Positions 54,017 to 59,412 of a DNA stretch of 64,000 nt are shown here, in pieces. The stretch is from a virus, in the IMG/VR virus record IMGVR_UViG_3300008113_000053, positions 1-64,000 of that record; one strand, 5' to 3'. Each line of letters opens with the position of its first letter. Position 1 is the first letter of the stretch. The notes beneath the pieces are model-generated. The model had not been told where the DNA came from, searched no databases, and saw only the letters and a list, made by a program, of their open reading frames with translations. Made by a program: the position numbers and the translations under genes.

Positions 54017-54252
54017 TAACGCATTCCTTCCAGCATATGCAGTGTGTCAGTAAAGTCACGTGGGACCTTGTTACAGGTGAGGAAAACAGCCATCTCAGTA
54101 GCTGCCTTCATAAAGTCCTTCACTGTGTACCAATTGGAACTCTTACTGCTCAACCGTGATTGACCAAGCGAAAGAGTGATTGTATGAAACCCTTGCGAGT
54201 AGACAATCTGTATACGGATACCGGAAGGGGTTGTGATGTCTGCGTCTAACAT
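54016..54252 (-). CDS. Hypothetical small protein
   Basis: The protein has 78 aa from the ATG at 54252, which overlaps the upstream stop (TAATG). An ATG at 54288 is less likely. It is mixed alpha/beta with a Ser-rich centre (S-R-L-S-S-K-S-S). Function is unknown. Confidence 0.6.
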   Translation of the reverse strand: MLDADITTPSGIRIQIVYSQGFHTITLSLGQSRLSSKSSNWYTVKDFMKAATEMAVFLTCNKVPRDFTDTLHMLEGMR

Positions 54253-54545
54253 TATTCTGTTACCTCTGTTCGTGTGTATGTGGCGCAACCAGCCGCAAAG
54301 CTGTCATGTGTCCACTGGCGAGTCATGTGGACAAGATCCGTAGCATGAAGCTCACCGTTATGCGTAGTCTTCATAATTTCATTACAAGCAAAGAACAACC
54401 GGCAGATGAGGTCTGCATCATGGTCGTTGTGGTACTCGTTGACAATAGAGGTCTCGTTAGACCAAAGCTCTGTGATAGTCCACGTCGCGATAAGACGGGG
54501 GACTACAATACTCTGTGTGCGTGGGGTGTGTGTAGCAAAGGACAT
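54252..54545 (-). CDS. Hypothetical protein
   Basis: The protein has 97 aa with GAGG before the ATG. It is helical with C-R-L-F-F-A-C-N-E and H-M-T-R-Q-W segments. It is the second gene of the leftward operon and follows a long hairpin (54594-54626). No family is recognised. Confidence 0.65.
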   Translation of the reverse strand: MSFATHTPRTQSIVVPRLIATWTITELWSNETSIVNEYHNDHDADLICRLFFACNEIMKTTHNGELHATDLVHMTRQWTHDSFAAGCATYTRTEVTE

Positions 54546-54593
54546 AACTCAACCTCTTCTTGTGTGGTTAAAAATTTTGGATTTTTTTTGGGA

Positions 54594-54626
54594 GACCACA
54601 CCCGGTATTGTGTACCGAGTGTGGTC
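54594..54626 (-). promoter_or_regulatory. Strong RNA hairpin between first two leftward genes
   Basis: A 14-bp stem (54626-54613 with 54607-54594) closes a 5-nt loop. One pair is G-U in leftward RNA but C/A mismatched on the other strand, so the structure serves the leftward transcript. It begins 7 nt after the stop at 54634. An A-run, not a U-run, follows, so it is a processing or stability structure rather than a terminator. Confidence 0.7.
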
Positions 54627-54633
54627 ATTGGGG

Positions 54634-54960
54634 TTAGAACCGCTTCAGACCAGCGTAGTCCAAAGCCATCTTCACCGTATCGGCTACCGGGTCGGCAACC
54701 TTCACAGGTGATGCATCCACCCAAGTCACAGACTTGAAATCCTTCAAGGATTCTGCAATGAACATGAAGGTTTCAGCGTCCATTCTGCCCGTGGTCTGTT
54801 CAATAGCAGCAGCAGTGATGATTGACTTGACCTGTGTCTGAGCGAACAGGTTCGATGCGCTAGGCGTGATGAACATCGCGACCCGTTGTACGGTCGATGT
54901 CAATGCAGGAGCCTTAGCGGTGATGTTGGCGAGGGTCGTTTTGAGTTCAGCGTGTGTCAT
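54634..54960 (-). CDS. First gene of the leftward operon, hypothetical
   Basis: The protein has 108 aa from the ATG at 54960 (upstream AAGGA about 12 nt away). In-frame ATGs at 54972 and 55020 are alternatives. It is Ala/Thr-rich and helical, with A-E-L-K-T-T-L-A-N-I-T-A-K at the start. GC is higher than in the structural genes. As the promoter-proximal gene it should be strongly expressed early. No family is recognised. Confidence 0.65.
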   Translation of the reverse strand: MTHAELKTTLANITAKAPALTSTVQRVAMFITPSASNLFAQTQVKSIITAAAIEQTTGRMDAETFMFIAESLKDFKSVTWVDASPVKVADPVADTVKMALDYAGLKRF

Positions 54961-55002
54961 AGTGTTTACCATCCTTAGTGTGTTAGAGAGTATGTGTGTC
55001 GT

Positions 55003-55016
55003 AATGATACCGTACG
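55003..55016 (-). promoter_or_regulatory. Leftward early promoter candidate
   Basis: Reading leftward: CGTACGGTATCATT, with TATCAT at 55009-55004, a variant of the TTACGGTATAAT motif. A start near 54997 would leave a leader of about 37 nt before the ATG at 54960. It is the only good candidate for driving the whole leftward operon. Confidence 0.55.
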
Positions 55017-55270
55017 TCACATATCCGATAGGGTATCGTGTGTGTTACATACCAGACCGGGTGGTCGGTATGCCATATAAAGTGGCGGGGTTTAGCGGTG
55101 GTTATCAGGTGGATGGGTGGGGGTGGGTGTGGTGGTGGCATGGCAAGCCCCTGCCGGGGTGCTCCACCAGTCATTGGGACTCCAACAGCTATATTCTCTC
55201 TCCTCTCTCCTCTATATCTCCTCACGGAGAAGATACTCTCTAACCTCCTATAACATCCATATAACCTGAT

Positions 55271-55286
55271 ATACTTACGGTATGTA
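55271..55286 (+). promoter_or_regulatory. Rightward promoter upstream of tRNA-Asn
   Basis: ATACTTACGGTATGTA matches the phage motif, with TATGTA at 55281-55286 as -10. Transcription would begin near 55293, about 105 nt upstream of tRNA-Asn. Confidence 0.5.
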
Positions 55287-55398
55287 CTACTCGCTACCTC
55301 TGCAAAGGCCATACCTGTGACCCGGCGGCAGTTTGGGGTCAGCTCTGTAATTCGCATCTCGCCCCAAGACGGTTGGAATCCGTCAGTAGTACAGACCT

Positions 55399-55470
55399 TC
55401 CTACTTAGCTCAGCGGAAGAGCGTTCGGCTGTTAACCGAATGGTCGCTGGTTCGATCCCAGCAGTAGGAG
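55399..55470 (+). tRNA. tRNA-Asn (anticodon GTT)
   Basis: Acceptor arms TCCTACT (55399-55405) and AGTAGGA (55463-55469) pair fully with discriminator G at 55470. The anticodon loop CTGTTAA has GTT at 55431-55433 between 5-bp arms TTCGG and CCGAA. The T arm is GCTGG-TTCGATC-CCAGC. CCA is not encoded. It would supplement Asn decoding. Confidence 0.95.
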
Positions 55471-55563
55471 TTCCCTCATGCATGTAAACGCACCGGGGAT
55501 GACGTTATGCCTTGTGGACCTTTCTCATCTTTCTGCCACAGGGCGTAGCGTTATGATAGAGTA

Positions 55564-55675
55564 GAGTTGCCACCGAGAGGTGAGCTGTATAGAAAGAACA
55601 GAAACCTCCTCTTCTGTCCCGACATATACTAACTCTGCAAACAGAAAAGACCAGTCAGCCACGCTGGTCTTTTTT
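55564..55675 (+). ncRNA. Candidate small RNA or leader ending in a terminator
   Basis: A TATGAT box at 55552-55557 (a second TATACT at 55625) and an intrinsic terminator at 55646-55675 bracket about 110 nt with no gene. The sequence contains short pairings such as ACAGAA with TTCTGT. It may simply be the 3' trailer of the tRNA transcript. Evidence is limited to promoter and terminator likeness. Confidence 0.3.
55646..55675 (+). terminator. Intrinsic terminator after tRNA-Asn
   Basis: AAAGACCAG (55646-55654) pairs with CTGGTCTTT (55664-55672), 9-nt loop, followed by a T run to 55675. It ends the transcript from the tRNA side before the leaderless nuclease gene. Confidence 0.85.
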
Positions 55676-55677
55676 GT

Positions 55678-55686
55678 TGCTATACT
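55678..55686 (+). promoter_or_regulatory. Extended -10 promoter for leaderless nuclease gene
   Basis: TGC-TATACT (55678-55686) is an extended -10 box ending 6 nt before the ATG at 55693, so the start of transcription would fall at or next to the A of ATG. No ribosome binding site is present. Confidence 0.55.
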
Positions 55687-55692
55687 AACAAC

Positions 55693-56103
55693 ATGTACGA
55701 ATATGGAATCAAATACAAACGTGTCATTGACGGAGATACTTTCGTCTGCGATATCGATCTTGGTTTTGGGATATGGCTTGCTGATCAGCACTGTAGGCTG
55801 CATGGAATTGATACGCCTGAGAAGACTACGGCAGAAGGCAAAGAATGCATCCTTGAAGCCAAGTTCTGGTTTGATGACGCAGCAGCCAAGCTCGAAAAGT
55901 TCTCAATCCAAGTAGAAGCTAAGGCAGACAAGTATGGTCGCAGGTTGGTCAACGTACGCACTGACAAGTCACCTTGCACACTAAACGAGCAACTAGTGCG
56001 AGACGGACACGCTGTCCCATATTCTGGTGGAAATAAACAACTAGCTTGGGCTAAGCCACCGATAAACCGAAAACGGATTACAGCAGTACCAGTTGTTGAA
56101 TAA
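55693..56103 (+). CDS. Staphylococcal-nuclease-like thermonuclease
   Basis: The protein has 136 aa. It matches the SNase fold: V-I-D-G-D-T-F at 11-17, C-R-L-H-G-I-D-T-P-E with Arg35, Asp40, Thr41 and Glu43 (the same numbering as S. aureus nuclease), and K-Y-G-R-R-L with Arg83/84 in place of Arg87. SNases cut DNA and RNA with Ca2+. There is no signal peptide, so it acts in the cytoplasm, maybe degrading host nucleic acid or processing phage DNA. The gene is probably leaderless, and a terminator follows at once. Confidence 0.9.
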   Translation: MYEYGIKYKRVIDGDTFVCDIDLGFGIWLADQHCRLHGIDTPEKTTAEGKECILEAKFWFDDAAAKLEKFSIQVEAKADKYGRRLVNVRTDKSPCTLNEQLVRDGHAVPYSGGNKQLAWAKPPINRKRITAVPVVE

Positions 56104-56131
56104 AAAAAGCCCCTCTGTGAAGGGGCTTTTT
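56104..56131 (+). terminator. Intrinsic terminator after nuclease gene
   Basis: AAAAAGCCCCT (56104-56114) pairs perfectly with AGGGGCTTTTT (56121-56131) around 6 nt. Poly-A before and poly-T after make it bidirectional. It isolates the nuclease as a single-gene transcript. Confidence 0.9.
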
Positions 56132-56210
56132 ACTTCGCTCGACCTAAATGTCATATCGGCATGATGGGTGGACTTTTTAAGTTTTCATCGCGTTGCACAC
56201 ACATAATACC

Positions 56211-56230
56211 ATACTTACCTACGGTATAAT
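56211..56230 (+). promoter_or_regulatory. Promoter of tRNA-Leu/ThyX unit
   Basis: ATACTTACCTACGGTATAAT, with TATAAT at 56225-56230, has a 3-4 nt insertion compared with the other sites but keeps TACGGTATAAT. The tRNA-Leu starts 9 nt after the box, so the transcript begins almost at the mature tRNA 5' end. Confidence 0.65.
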
Positions 56231-56238
56231 ATGACAAG

Positions 56239-56322
56239 GCTCCGGTGGTGGAATGGTAGACACGACAGACTTAAAATCTGTTATCGCAAGGTGTACGGGT
56301 TCGAGTCCCGTCTGGAGCACCA
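56239..56322 (+). tRNA. tRNA-Leu (anticodon TAA), CCA encoded
   Basis: Acceptor arms GCTCCGG (56239-56245) and CTGGAGC (56312-56318, one G-T pair) are followed by A and an encoded CCA at 56320-56322. The anticodon loop CTTAAAA holds TAA at 56272-56274. A long variable arm typical of Leu lies before the T arm (ACGGG-TTCGAGT-CCCGT). It reads TTA, which is very frequent in this phage's genes. Confidence 0.95.
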
Positions 56323-56345
56323 ATGTGCAGATAAATGGTAGATAA

Positions 56346-56990
56346 ATGGCAGCTACACTTAAGTATATTCAACCAGACGCAGAAGAATTTATGATTCACC
56401 TAGCTCGTGTATCATCCGACAACGAAAATAACCCTAATTACGAACGATTACTCAACTACTGCATGAAAGAAGGCCATTGGTCTGTATTTGAAATGGTTGA
56501 CGTAACCATGGAAATTTATACGTCTAGGGCTGTATCCGCACAAATATTGCGCCATAGAAGCTTTCGCTTCCAAGAATTCAGTCAACGGTATTCTGATCCT
56601 AGCAAGATTGAGATGGACCTGCCTGTTATGCGTCGCAAAGGCAGCACTAACAGACAGGGGAGCGTCCCATTTGAAGATGAGGAAACACAATTCCAAATGA
56701 ACAACAAAGCACTTGCTCCAGTTCTTGTTGCTATACGCGCATATAACGATCTTGTGCAGTCAGGGGTAGCCTTAGAGTCAGCTCGCATGGTATTGCCTTT
56801 GTGTGTAGGCACACGCCTCTACATGAAAGGCACTGTGCGTGACTGGATGCACTACTGCCGTGTCCGCATGGATAAGCACACACAGGAAGAGCATCGCTTA
56901 GTCGCTACAGATTGCTGGAATGTACTAAAAGAAGTGCTTCCTGTTACAACAACAGCCTTTGAAAAATACCATTTAGGGTCTGAATCATGA
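56346..56990 (+). CDS. thyX: Flavin-dependent thymidylate synthase ThyX
   Basis: The protein has 214 aa. The ThyX motif R-H-R-S-F-R-F-Q-E-F-S-Q-R-Y lies at 69-82 (family motif RHRxxS...SxRY). Other features are an active-site Ser region (E-S-A-R-M-V-L-P) and R-D-W-M-H-Y, which bind FAD and dUMP. It makes dTMP from dUMP using methylene-tetrahydrofolate and reduced flavin. It follows the tRNA-Leu by 23 nt on the same transcript. With dUTPase it supplies dTMP for an AT-rich genome. Confidence 0.95.
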   Translation: MAATLKYIQPDAEEFMIHLARVSSDNENNPNYERLLNYCMKEGHWSVFEMVDVTMEIYTSRAVSAQILRHRSFRFQEFSQRYSDPSKIEMDLPVMRRKGSTNRQGSVPFEDEETQFQMNNKALAPVLVAIRAYNDLVQSGVALESARMVLPLCVGTRLYMKGTVRDWMHYCRVRMDKHTQEEHRLVATDCWNVLKEVLPVTTTAFEKYHLGSES

Positions 56991-57232
56991 CGTTGTTGAT
57001 TGATATAGGCGTTGATTCTGATATTCGTGTTGAAGAATTGCCTTCGGGAGCGTTTGAAATTACGCTACATGGCCACAAAATCAACAGTCCGGACATCGGA
57101 ACGGCTTGTACGGTAATTTATTTAAAAATGATGCATGGAGTAAAGGTTCCATGCAGATTTTTTATAGAATTACAACAACGTGCAATAGAAGAGTATTACT
57201 TACGGTATACTGAAAGACATGAACCTACTTAA
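56987..57232 (+). CDS. Hypothetical small protein, paralogue of next gene
   Basis: The protein has 81 aa with an ATGA overlap to thyX. Strand-like segments F-E-I-T-L-H-G-H and a helix F-F-I-E-L-Q-Q-R-A-I-E align by eye with F-T-V-T-M-N-G-T and F-V-I-S-F-V-K-M-A-L-E of the following 77-aa protein, so the two may be duplicates. Its 3' end contains the promoter of the next gene. Function is unknown. Confidence 0.65.
   Translation: MTLLIDIGVDSDIRVEELPSGAFEITLHGHKINSPDIGTACTVIYLKMMHGVKVPCRFFIELQQRAIEEYYLRYTERHEPT
57195..57211 (+). promoter_or_regulatory. Promoter for leaderless gene 57219
   Basis: ATTACTTACGGTATACT, with TATACT at 57206-57211, lies inside the coding end of the preceding gene. 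The ATG at 57219 follows the box by 7 nt, so the message should start at or next to the start codon. Confidence 0.7.
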
Positions 57233-57452
57233 ACCCGGACCCGGATGTAATATTTCCGTAACGCAATCGTTGGATTTTACAGAAAACAACAACATCTTGT
57301 TTACTGTAACGATGAATGGCACAGAACTAGTCAAAGGTAACGTTGTTACTGTAGCCAAGTGGATGTGTGACGCAGCTACAGACGTAGAAATCAAGGTACC
57401 TAGCAAGTTTGTTATTAGTTTTGTGAAAATGGCGTTGGAATCCGTATCGTGA
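57219..57452 (+). CDS. Hypothetical small protein, likely leaderless
   Basis: The protein has 77 aa and overlaps the previous gene by 14 nt. There is no ribosome binding site, but a consensus promoter is positioned for leaderless expression. The fold pattern is strand-strand-helix-helix. It overlaps dUTPase by 4 nt (57449-57452). Function is unknown. It begins a second unit that includes dUTPase and the DUF3310-like gene. Confidence 0.65.
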   Translation: MNLLKPGPGCNISVTQSLDFTENNNILFTVTMNGTELVKGNVVTVAKWMCDAATDVEIKVPSKFVISFVKMALESVS

Positions 57453-57913
57453 AGCTAGAGGTTGAATGGTGCGGTAAGCCAGAAGACGATTATCGCACCT
57501 TTCTTCCTGTCCGCAAGACACCAGCGTCTTCAGGTGTAGATCTTAAAGCGTACAACGCTAGGCCAATTACAATCAAACCCGGCTGTAATGCACTTATAAA
57601 CACTGGATGGAAGGTTAAAATCCCGGAAGGTTATGAAGCGCAAGTCCGATCTCGTTCTGGATTAGCGTATAAGCAATCCATATGGGTACAAAACTGCCCC
57701 GGAACTATTGATCAGGACTATCAAGGGGAAATTCTTGTATTGCTATATAACGGCAGTCAAGACAATAGGGTTATTTTAAAAGGTATGGCTATTGCGCAAT
57801 TAGTAATTGCTCCAGTAGTACTTCCTGACATTGTTGCTGTTGCAGATGATGTTTTATTTGAGATTCCAACACAACGTAAAGACGGTGGATTTGGAAGCAC
57901 TGGTGATTATTAA
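57449..57913 (+). CDS. dut: dUTPase (dUTP diphosphatase)
   Basis: The protein has 154 aa with a GTG start overlapping the gene before. All five trimeric dUTPase motifs are present: S-S-G-V-D-L-K-A (I), R-S-R-S-G-L-A (II), G-T-I-D-Q-D-Y-Q-G-E-I (III), K-G-M-A-I-A-Q-L (IV) and R-K-D-G-G-F-G-S-T-G (V). It converts dUTP to dUMP and pyrophosphate, feeding ThyX and keeping uracil out of DNA. The TAATG overlap with the next gene shows one operon. Confidence 0.95.
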   Translation: MKLEVEWCGKPEDDYRTFLPVRKTPASSGVDLKAYNARPITIKPGCNALINTGWKVKIPEGYEAQVRSRSGLAYKQSIWVQNCPGTIDQDYQGEILVLLYNGSQDNRVILKGMAIAQLVIAPVVLPDIVAVADDVLFEIPTQRKDGGFGSTGDY

Positions 57914-58218
57914 TGCATTTTGAACACTATAGGAATAAATATCAAACAGTAGACGTAGCTACTGATTGGAATTTATCAGGACCTTTGTTTAATGTATTGA
58001 AATACATTCAACGACGCGGAAGAAAAGACAGTAATTCTACGCAACAAGACTTATTAAAAGCTATTTGGTACTTAGTTTATGAGTTAACAAAGGATAAAGA
58101 TCTCTGTAATAACACTATAGAGAGCCTTGGGGTTAAACTTTATGAAGTTAAAAAAAGTGAGCTTTGTGCATGCCCAGAGTGCAGAAAAGCTAGACTTGTA
58201 ACTCAAAAACAGCTATAA
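57913..58218 (+). CDS. DUF3310-like protein (nucleotide-kinase-like label)
   Basis: The protein has 101 aa. The H-Y at the start, L-F-N-V-L-K-Y-I-Q-R-R-G-R-K near 30-42 and D-L-L-K-A-I-W-Y-L near 51-59 match DUF3310 phage proteins, sometimes labelled nucleotide kinase. That activity is not evident in the motifs here. The C-terminus adds C-A-C-P-E-C. Its neighbours are nucleotide metabolism genes. It is the last gene of the unit. Confidence 0.7.
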   Translation: MHFEHYRNKYQTVDVATDWNLSGPLFNVLKYIQRRGRKDSNSTQQDLLKAIWYLVYELTKDKDLCNNTIESLGVKLYEVKKSELCACPECRKARLVTQKQL

Positions 58219-58221
58219 TCA

Positions 58222-58300
58222 GGCACCCTGAAACAATATCAAACAGGGACAACAACTACCAAAAGATAACGAGGGAGCTTTAAAAACTCCCTCGTTATTT
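58222..58300 (+). ncRNA. Candidate small RNA between convergent genes
   Basis: A TATAAT at 58214-58219 overlapping the stop of the DUF3310-like gene, a CCCTG/CAGGG hairpin (58226-58248) and a terminator (58266-58304) could define an RNA of about 75 nt. The -35 side is weak. It may be only the 3' end of the operon mRNA. Confidence 0.3.
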
Positions 58301-58304
58301 GTTT
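58266..58304. terminator. Intrinsic terminator between convergent units
   Basis: ATAACGAGGGAG (58266-58277) pairs with CTCCCTCGTTAT (58287-58298), 9-nt loop, followed by TTTGTTT. It ends the rightward unit and, in the other direction, the leftward 58303-58899 island. Confidence 0.85.
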
Positions 58305-58446
58305 AACAGGTACACTTACTTGCTGGTTTTTTGCAGTGAGTACACATCTTTTCTCCGTTGTGATCCATATCATCACCTTTATACATGCCCTTTTTCATGC
58401 CTTTTTTCATGCCTGAATACATGCCTTTTTTAACTTCAGCTGCCAT
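58303..58446 (-). CDS. 47-aa protein with G-M-K-K repeats and Cys cluster
   Basis: The frame starts in the upstream stop (TAATG) and ends just before the terminator. Four G-M-Y/K segments (K-K-G-M-Y-S-G-M-K-K-G-M-K-K-G-M-Y) make a basic, Met-rich repeat, followed by C-T-H-C-K-K-P-A-S-K-C-T-C, which could bind a metal ion. It is like small basic nucleic-acid-binding peptides. Function is unknown. Confidence 0.6.
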   Translation of the reverse strand: MAAEVKKGMYSGMKKGMKKGMYKGDDMDHNGEKMCTHCKKPASKCTC

Positions 58447-58793
58447 TACATACCTCCCATTGCGCCCGGTGGCATACCGCCTTGTCCCTGTGGAGACATT
58501 CCGCCTTGTTCACCGCCACCGCCACCGCCGTGCATCTGCTTGTAGAGCTGCACAAGCTGGACTTGCATCTGTTTAAATTCATCTTCAGACTTAATTGCGC
58601 CTGATTGATACAGTTGAGTTAAGCCTTCCATTGCGCCTTTAATATCGCCCTGCTTAACCATTTCTACGATCTGCTCAAGCGGATTACCGCCACCCTGCCC
58701 ACCACCTTCTTGCGGTGGCATCTGCTGTGGCTCATTACCGGCACGGACCATTCCAGATAATTCTGGCATTTGACTAGGTGGCATTTTTAACAC
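58446..58793 (-). CDS. Gly/Gln/Met-rich protein with central helix
   Basis: The protein has 115 aa with AGGAAGAG before the ATG. Pro/Gln/Gly-rich ends (G-G-G-Q-G-G-G, G-G-G-G-G-G-E-Q-G-G-M) flank a helical core (about 38-88: I-V-E-M-V-K-Q-G-D-I-K-G-A-M-E-G-L-T). Low-complexity tails suggest an assembly or adapter role. It is encoded on the opposite strand to its neighbours. Confidence 0.7.
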   Translation of the reverse strand: MLKMPPSQMPELSGMVRAGNEPQQMPPQEGGGQGGGNPLEQIVEMVKQGDIKGAMEGLTQLYQSGAIKSEDEFKQMQVQLVQLYKQMHGGGGGGEQGGMSPQGQGGMPPGAMGGM

Positions 58794-58899
58794 TCTTCCT
58801 TTTTTTCAACTCCATTGAGATGAATACCCACATTTTAACTAAAACTTTATCAGAAAGCACTAACAGTAAATACTTAAACAATAGTTTTAACAGATTCAC
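58774..58899 (-). CDS. Possible 41-aa membrane peptide, GTG start
   Basis: A GTG at 58899 has an excellent AGGAGG site 6 nt upstream (58910-58905). The product has a hydrophobic stretch (L-L-K-L-L-F-K-Y-L-L-L-V-L) and a basic tail (K-K-R-K-S-V-K). It overlaps the next gene by 20 nt. The site quality is the main support, and it may instead be a leader peptide. Confidence 0.45.
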   Translation of the reverse strand: MNLLKLLFKYLLLVLSDKVLVKMWVFISMELKKRKSVKNAT

Positions 58900-58911
58900 T
58901 AATAACCTCCT

Positions 58912-58928
58912 ATTACTTACGGTATAAT
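58912..58928 (+). promoter_or_regulatory. SSB promoter
   Basis: Exact ATTACTTACGGTATAAT with TATAAT at 58923-58928. RNA would start near 58935, just before the GGAGG at 58936-58940, giving a minimal leader of about 12 nt. Confidence 0.75.
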
Positions 58929-58946
58929 TAGCACTGGAGGAACACT

Positions 58947-59336
58947 GTGCTTAATCATGTTACATTAATCGGAAGGCTAGTTGCTGACCCAGAAACAAGA
59001 TCCACGCCTAATGGAAAGTCTGTTTGTAGTATTCGTATTGCTGTGGATCGTAAAGGCCGAGAGAAGGAGACTGATTTTTTCAGCTGTACGGCTTTTGGTC
59101 AAACTGGCGACGCGCTTGGTACATATGCTCAAAAGGGTCGCTTAATTGCTATTACAGGCAAGATTCAATTAGATAATTACATAAACAAGGATGGCGTAAA
59201 GCAGCAGTCAGTTAAAGTGCTTGTTGACGGATGGAACTTACTGGATTCACGTAAAGAGCAGGATTCAGTAGCTCCAAACCCTAAACCAGCCGGAAAACTA
59301 CAGGTAGACGATATTGATGATCCGTTTGCAGATTAA
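58947..59336 (+). CDS. ssb: Single-stranded DNA-binding protein
   Basis: The protein has 129 aa with a GTG start and GGAGG site. The OB-fold pattern is visible: L-I-G-R-L-V-A-D-P-E, F-F-S-C-T-A-F-G, K-G-R-L-I-A-I-T-G-K-I-Q. The C-terminus D-D-I-D-D-P-F-A-D resembles the acidic tip that binds partner proteins. It protects ssDNA in replication and recombination with DnaB and the annealing protein. It is shorter than typical bacterial SSB because the linker is short. Confidence 0.95.
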   Translation: MLNHVTLIGRLVADPETRSTPNGKSVCSIRIAVDRKGREKETDFFSCTAFGQTGDALGTYAQKGRLIAITGKIQLDNYINKDGVKQQSVKVLVDGWNLLDSRKEQDSVAPNPKPAGKLQVDDIDDPFAD

Positions 59337-59384
59337 TCAATAAGATTTAATTTAACCCGTAAGTAATGTTAATGATGTGATGCT

Positions 59385-59395
59385 TATAGTATGAT
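59385..59395 (+). promoter_or_regulatory. Promoter candidate before 59413 gene
   Basis: Overlapping TATAGT (59385-59390) and TATGAT (59390-59395) boxes lie 12-18 nt before a GAGG site (59403). The upstream motif ACTTACGG is not on this strand; its reverse copy ATTACTTACGG lies nearby at 59366-59356 pointing left. Confidence 0.35.
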
Positions 59396-59412
59396 GAATA
59401 CTGAGGTGTATT

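Larger units (their letters stand above)
54961..55398. promoter_or_regulatory. Divergent control region (no gene seen)
   Basis: These 438 nt separate the leftward operon from the rightward tRNA/nucleotide genes. They hold a leftward promoter near 55003, a CGATA-GGG-TATCG palindrome (55026-55038), an imperfect hairpin 55048-55072, an unusual G-rich tract (55089-55139) and a rightward promoter-like site at 55271. I see no coding gene. The long open frame on the minus strand is partly the antisense of the tRNA. It could be the origin or master switch region. Confidence 0.6.

Noticed and set aside
54983-55483. 166-codon open frame on the minus strand across the control region
   Set aside because: It contains the antisense of tRNA-Asn (translated as the usual G-I-E-P-A-T-like string) and the promoters, has no ribosome binding site, and its C-rich part is only the complement of the G-rich tract.
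58385-58576. 63-codon plus-strand frame with M-P-F-F-M repeats
   Set aside because: It is the complement of the G-M-K-K repeat gene and the Gly-rich gene on the minus strand; no ribosome binding site.
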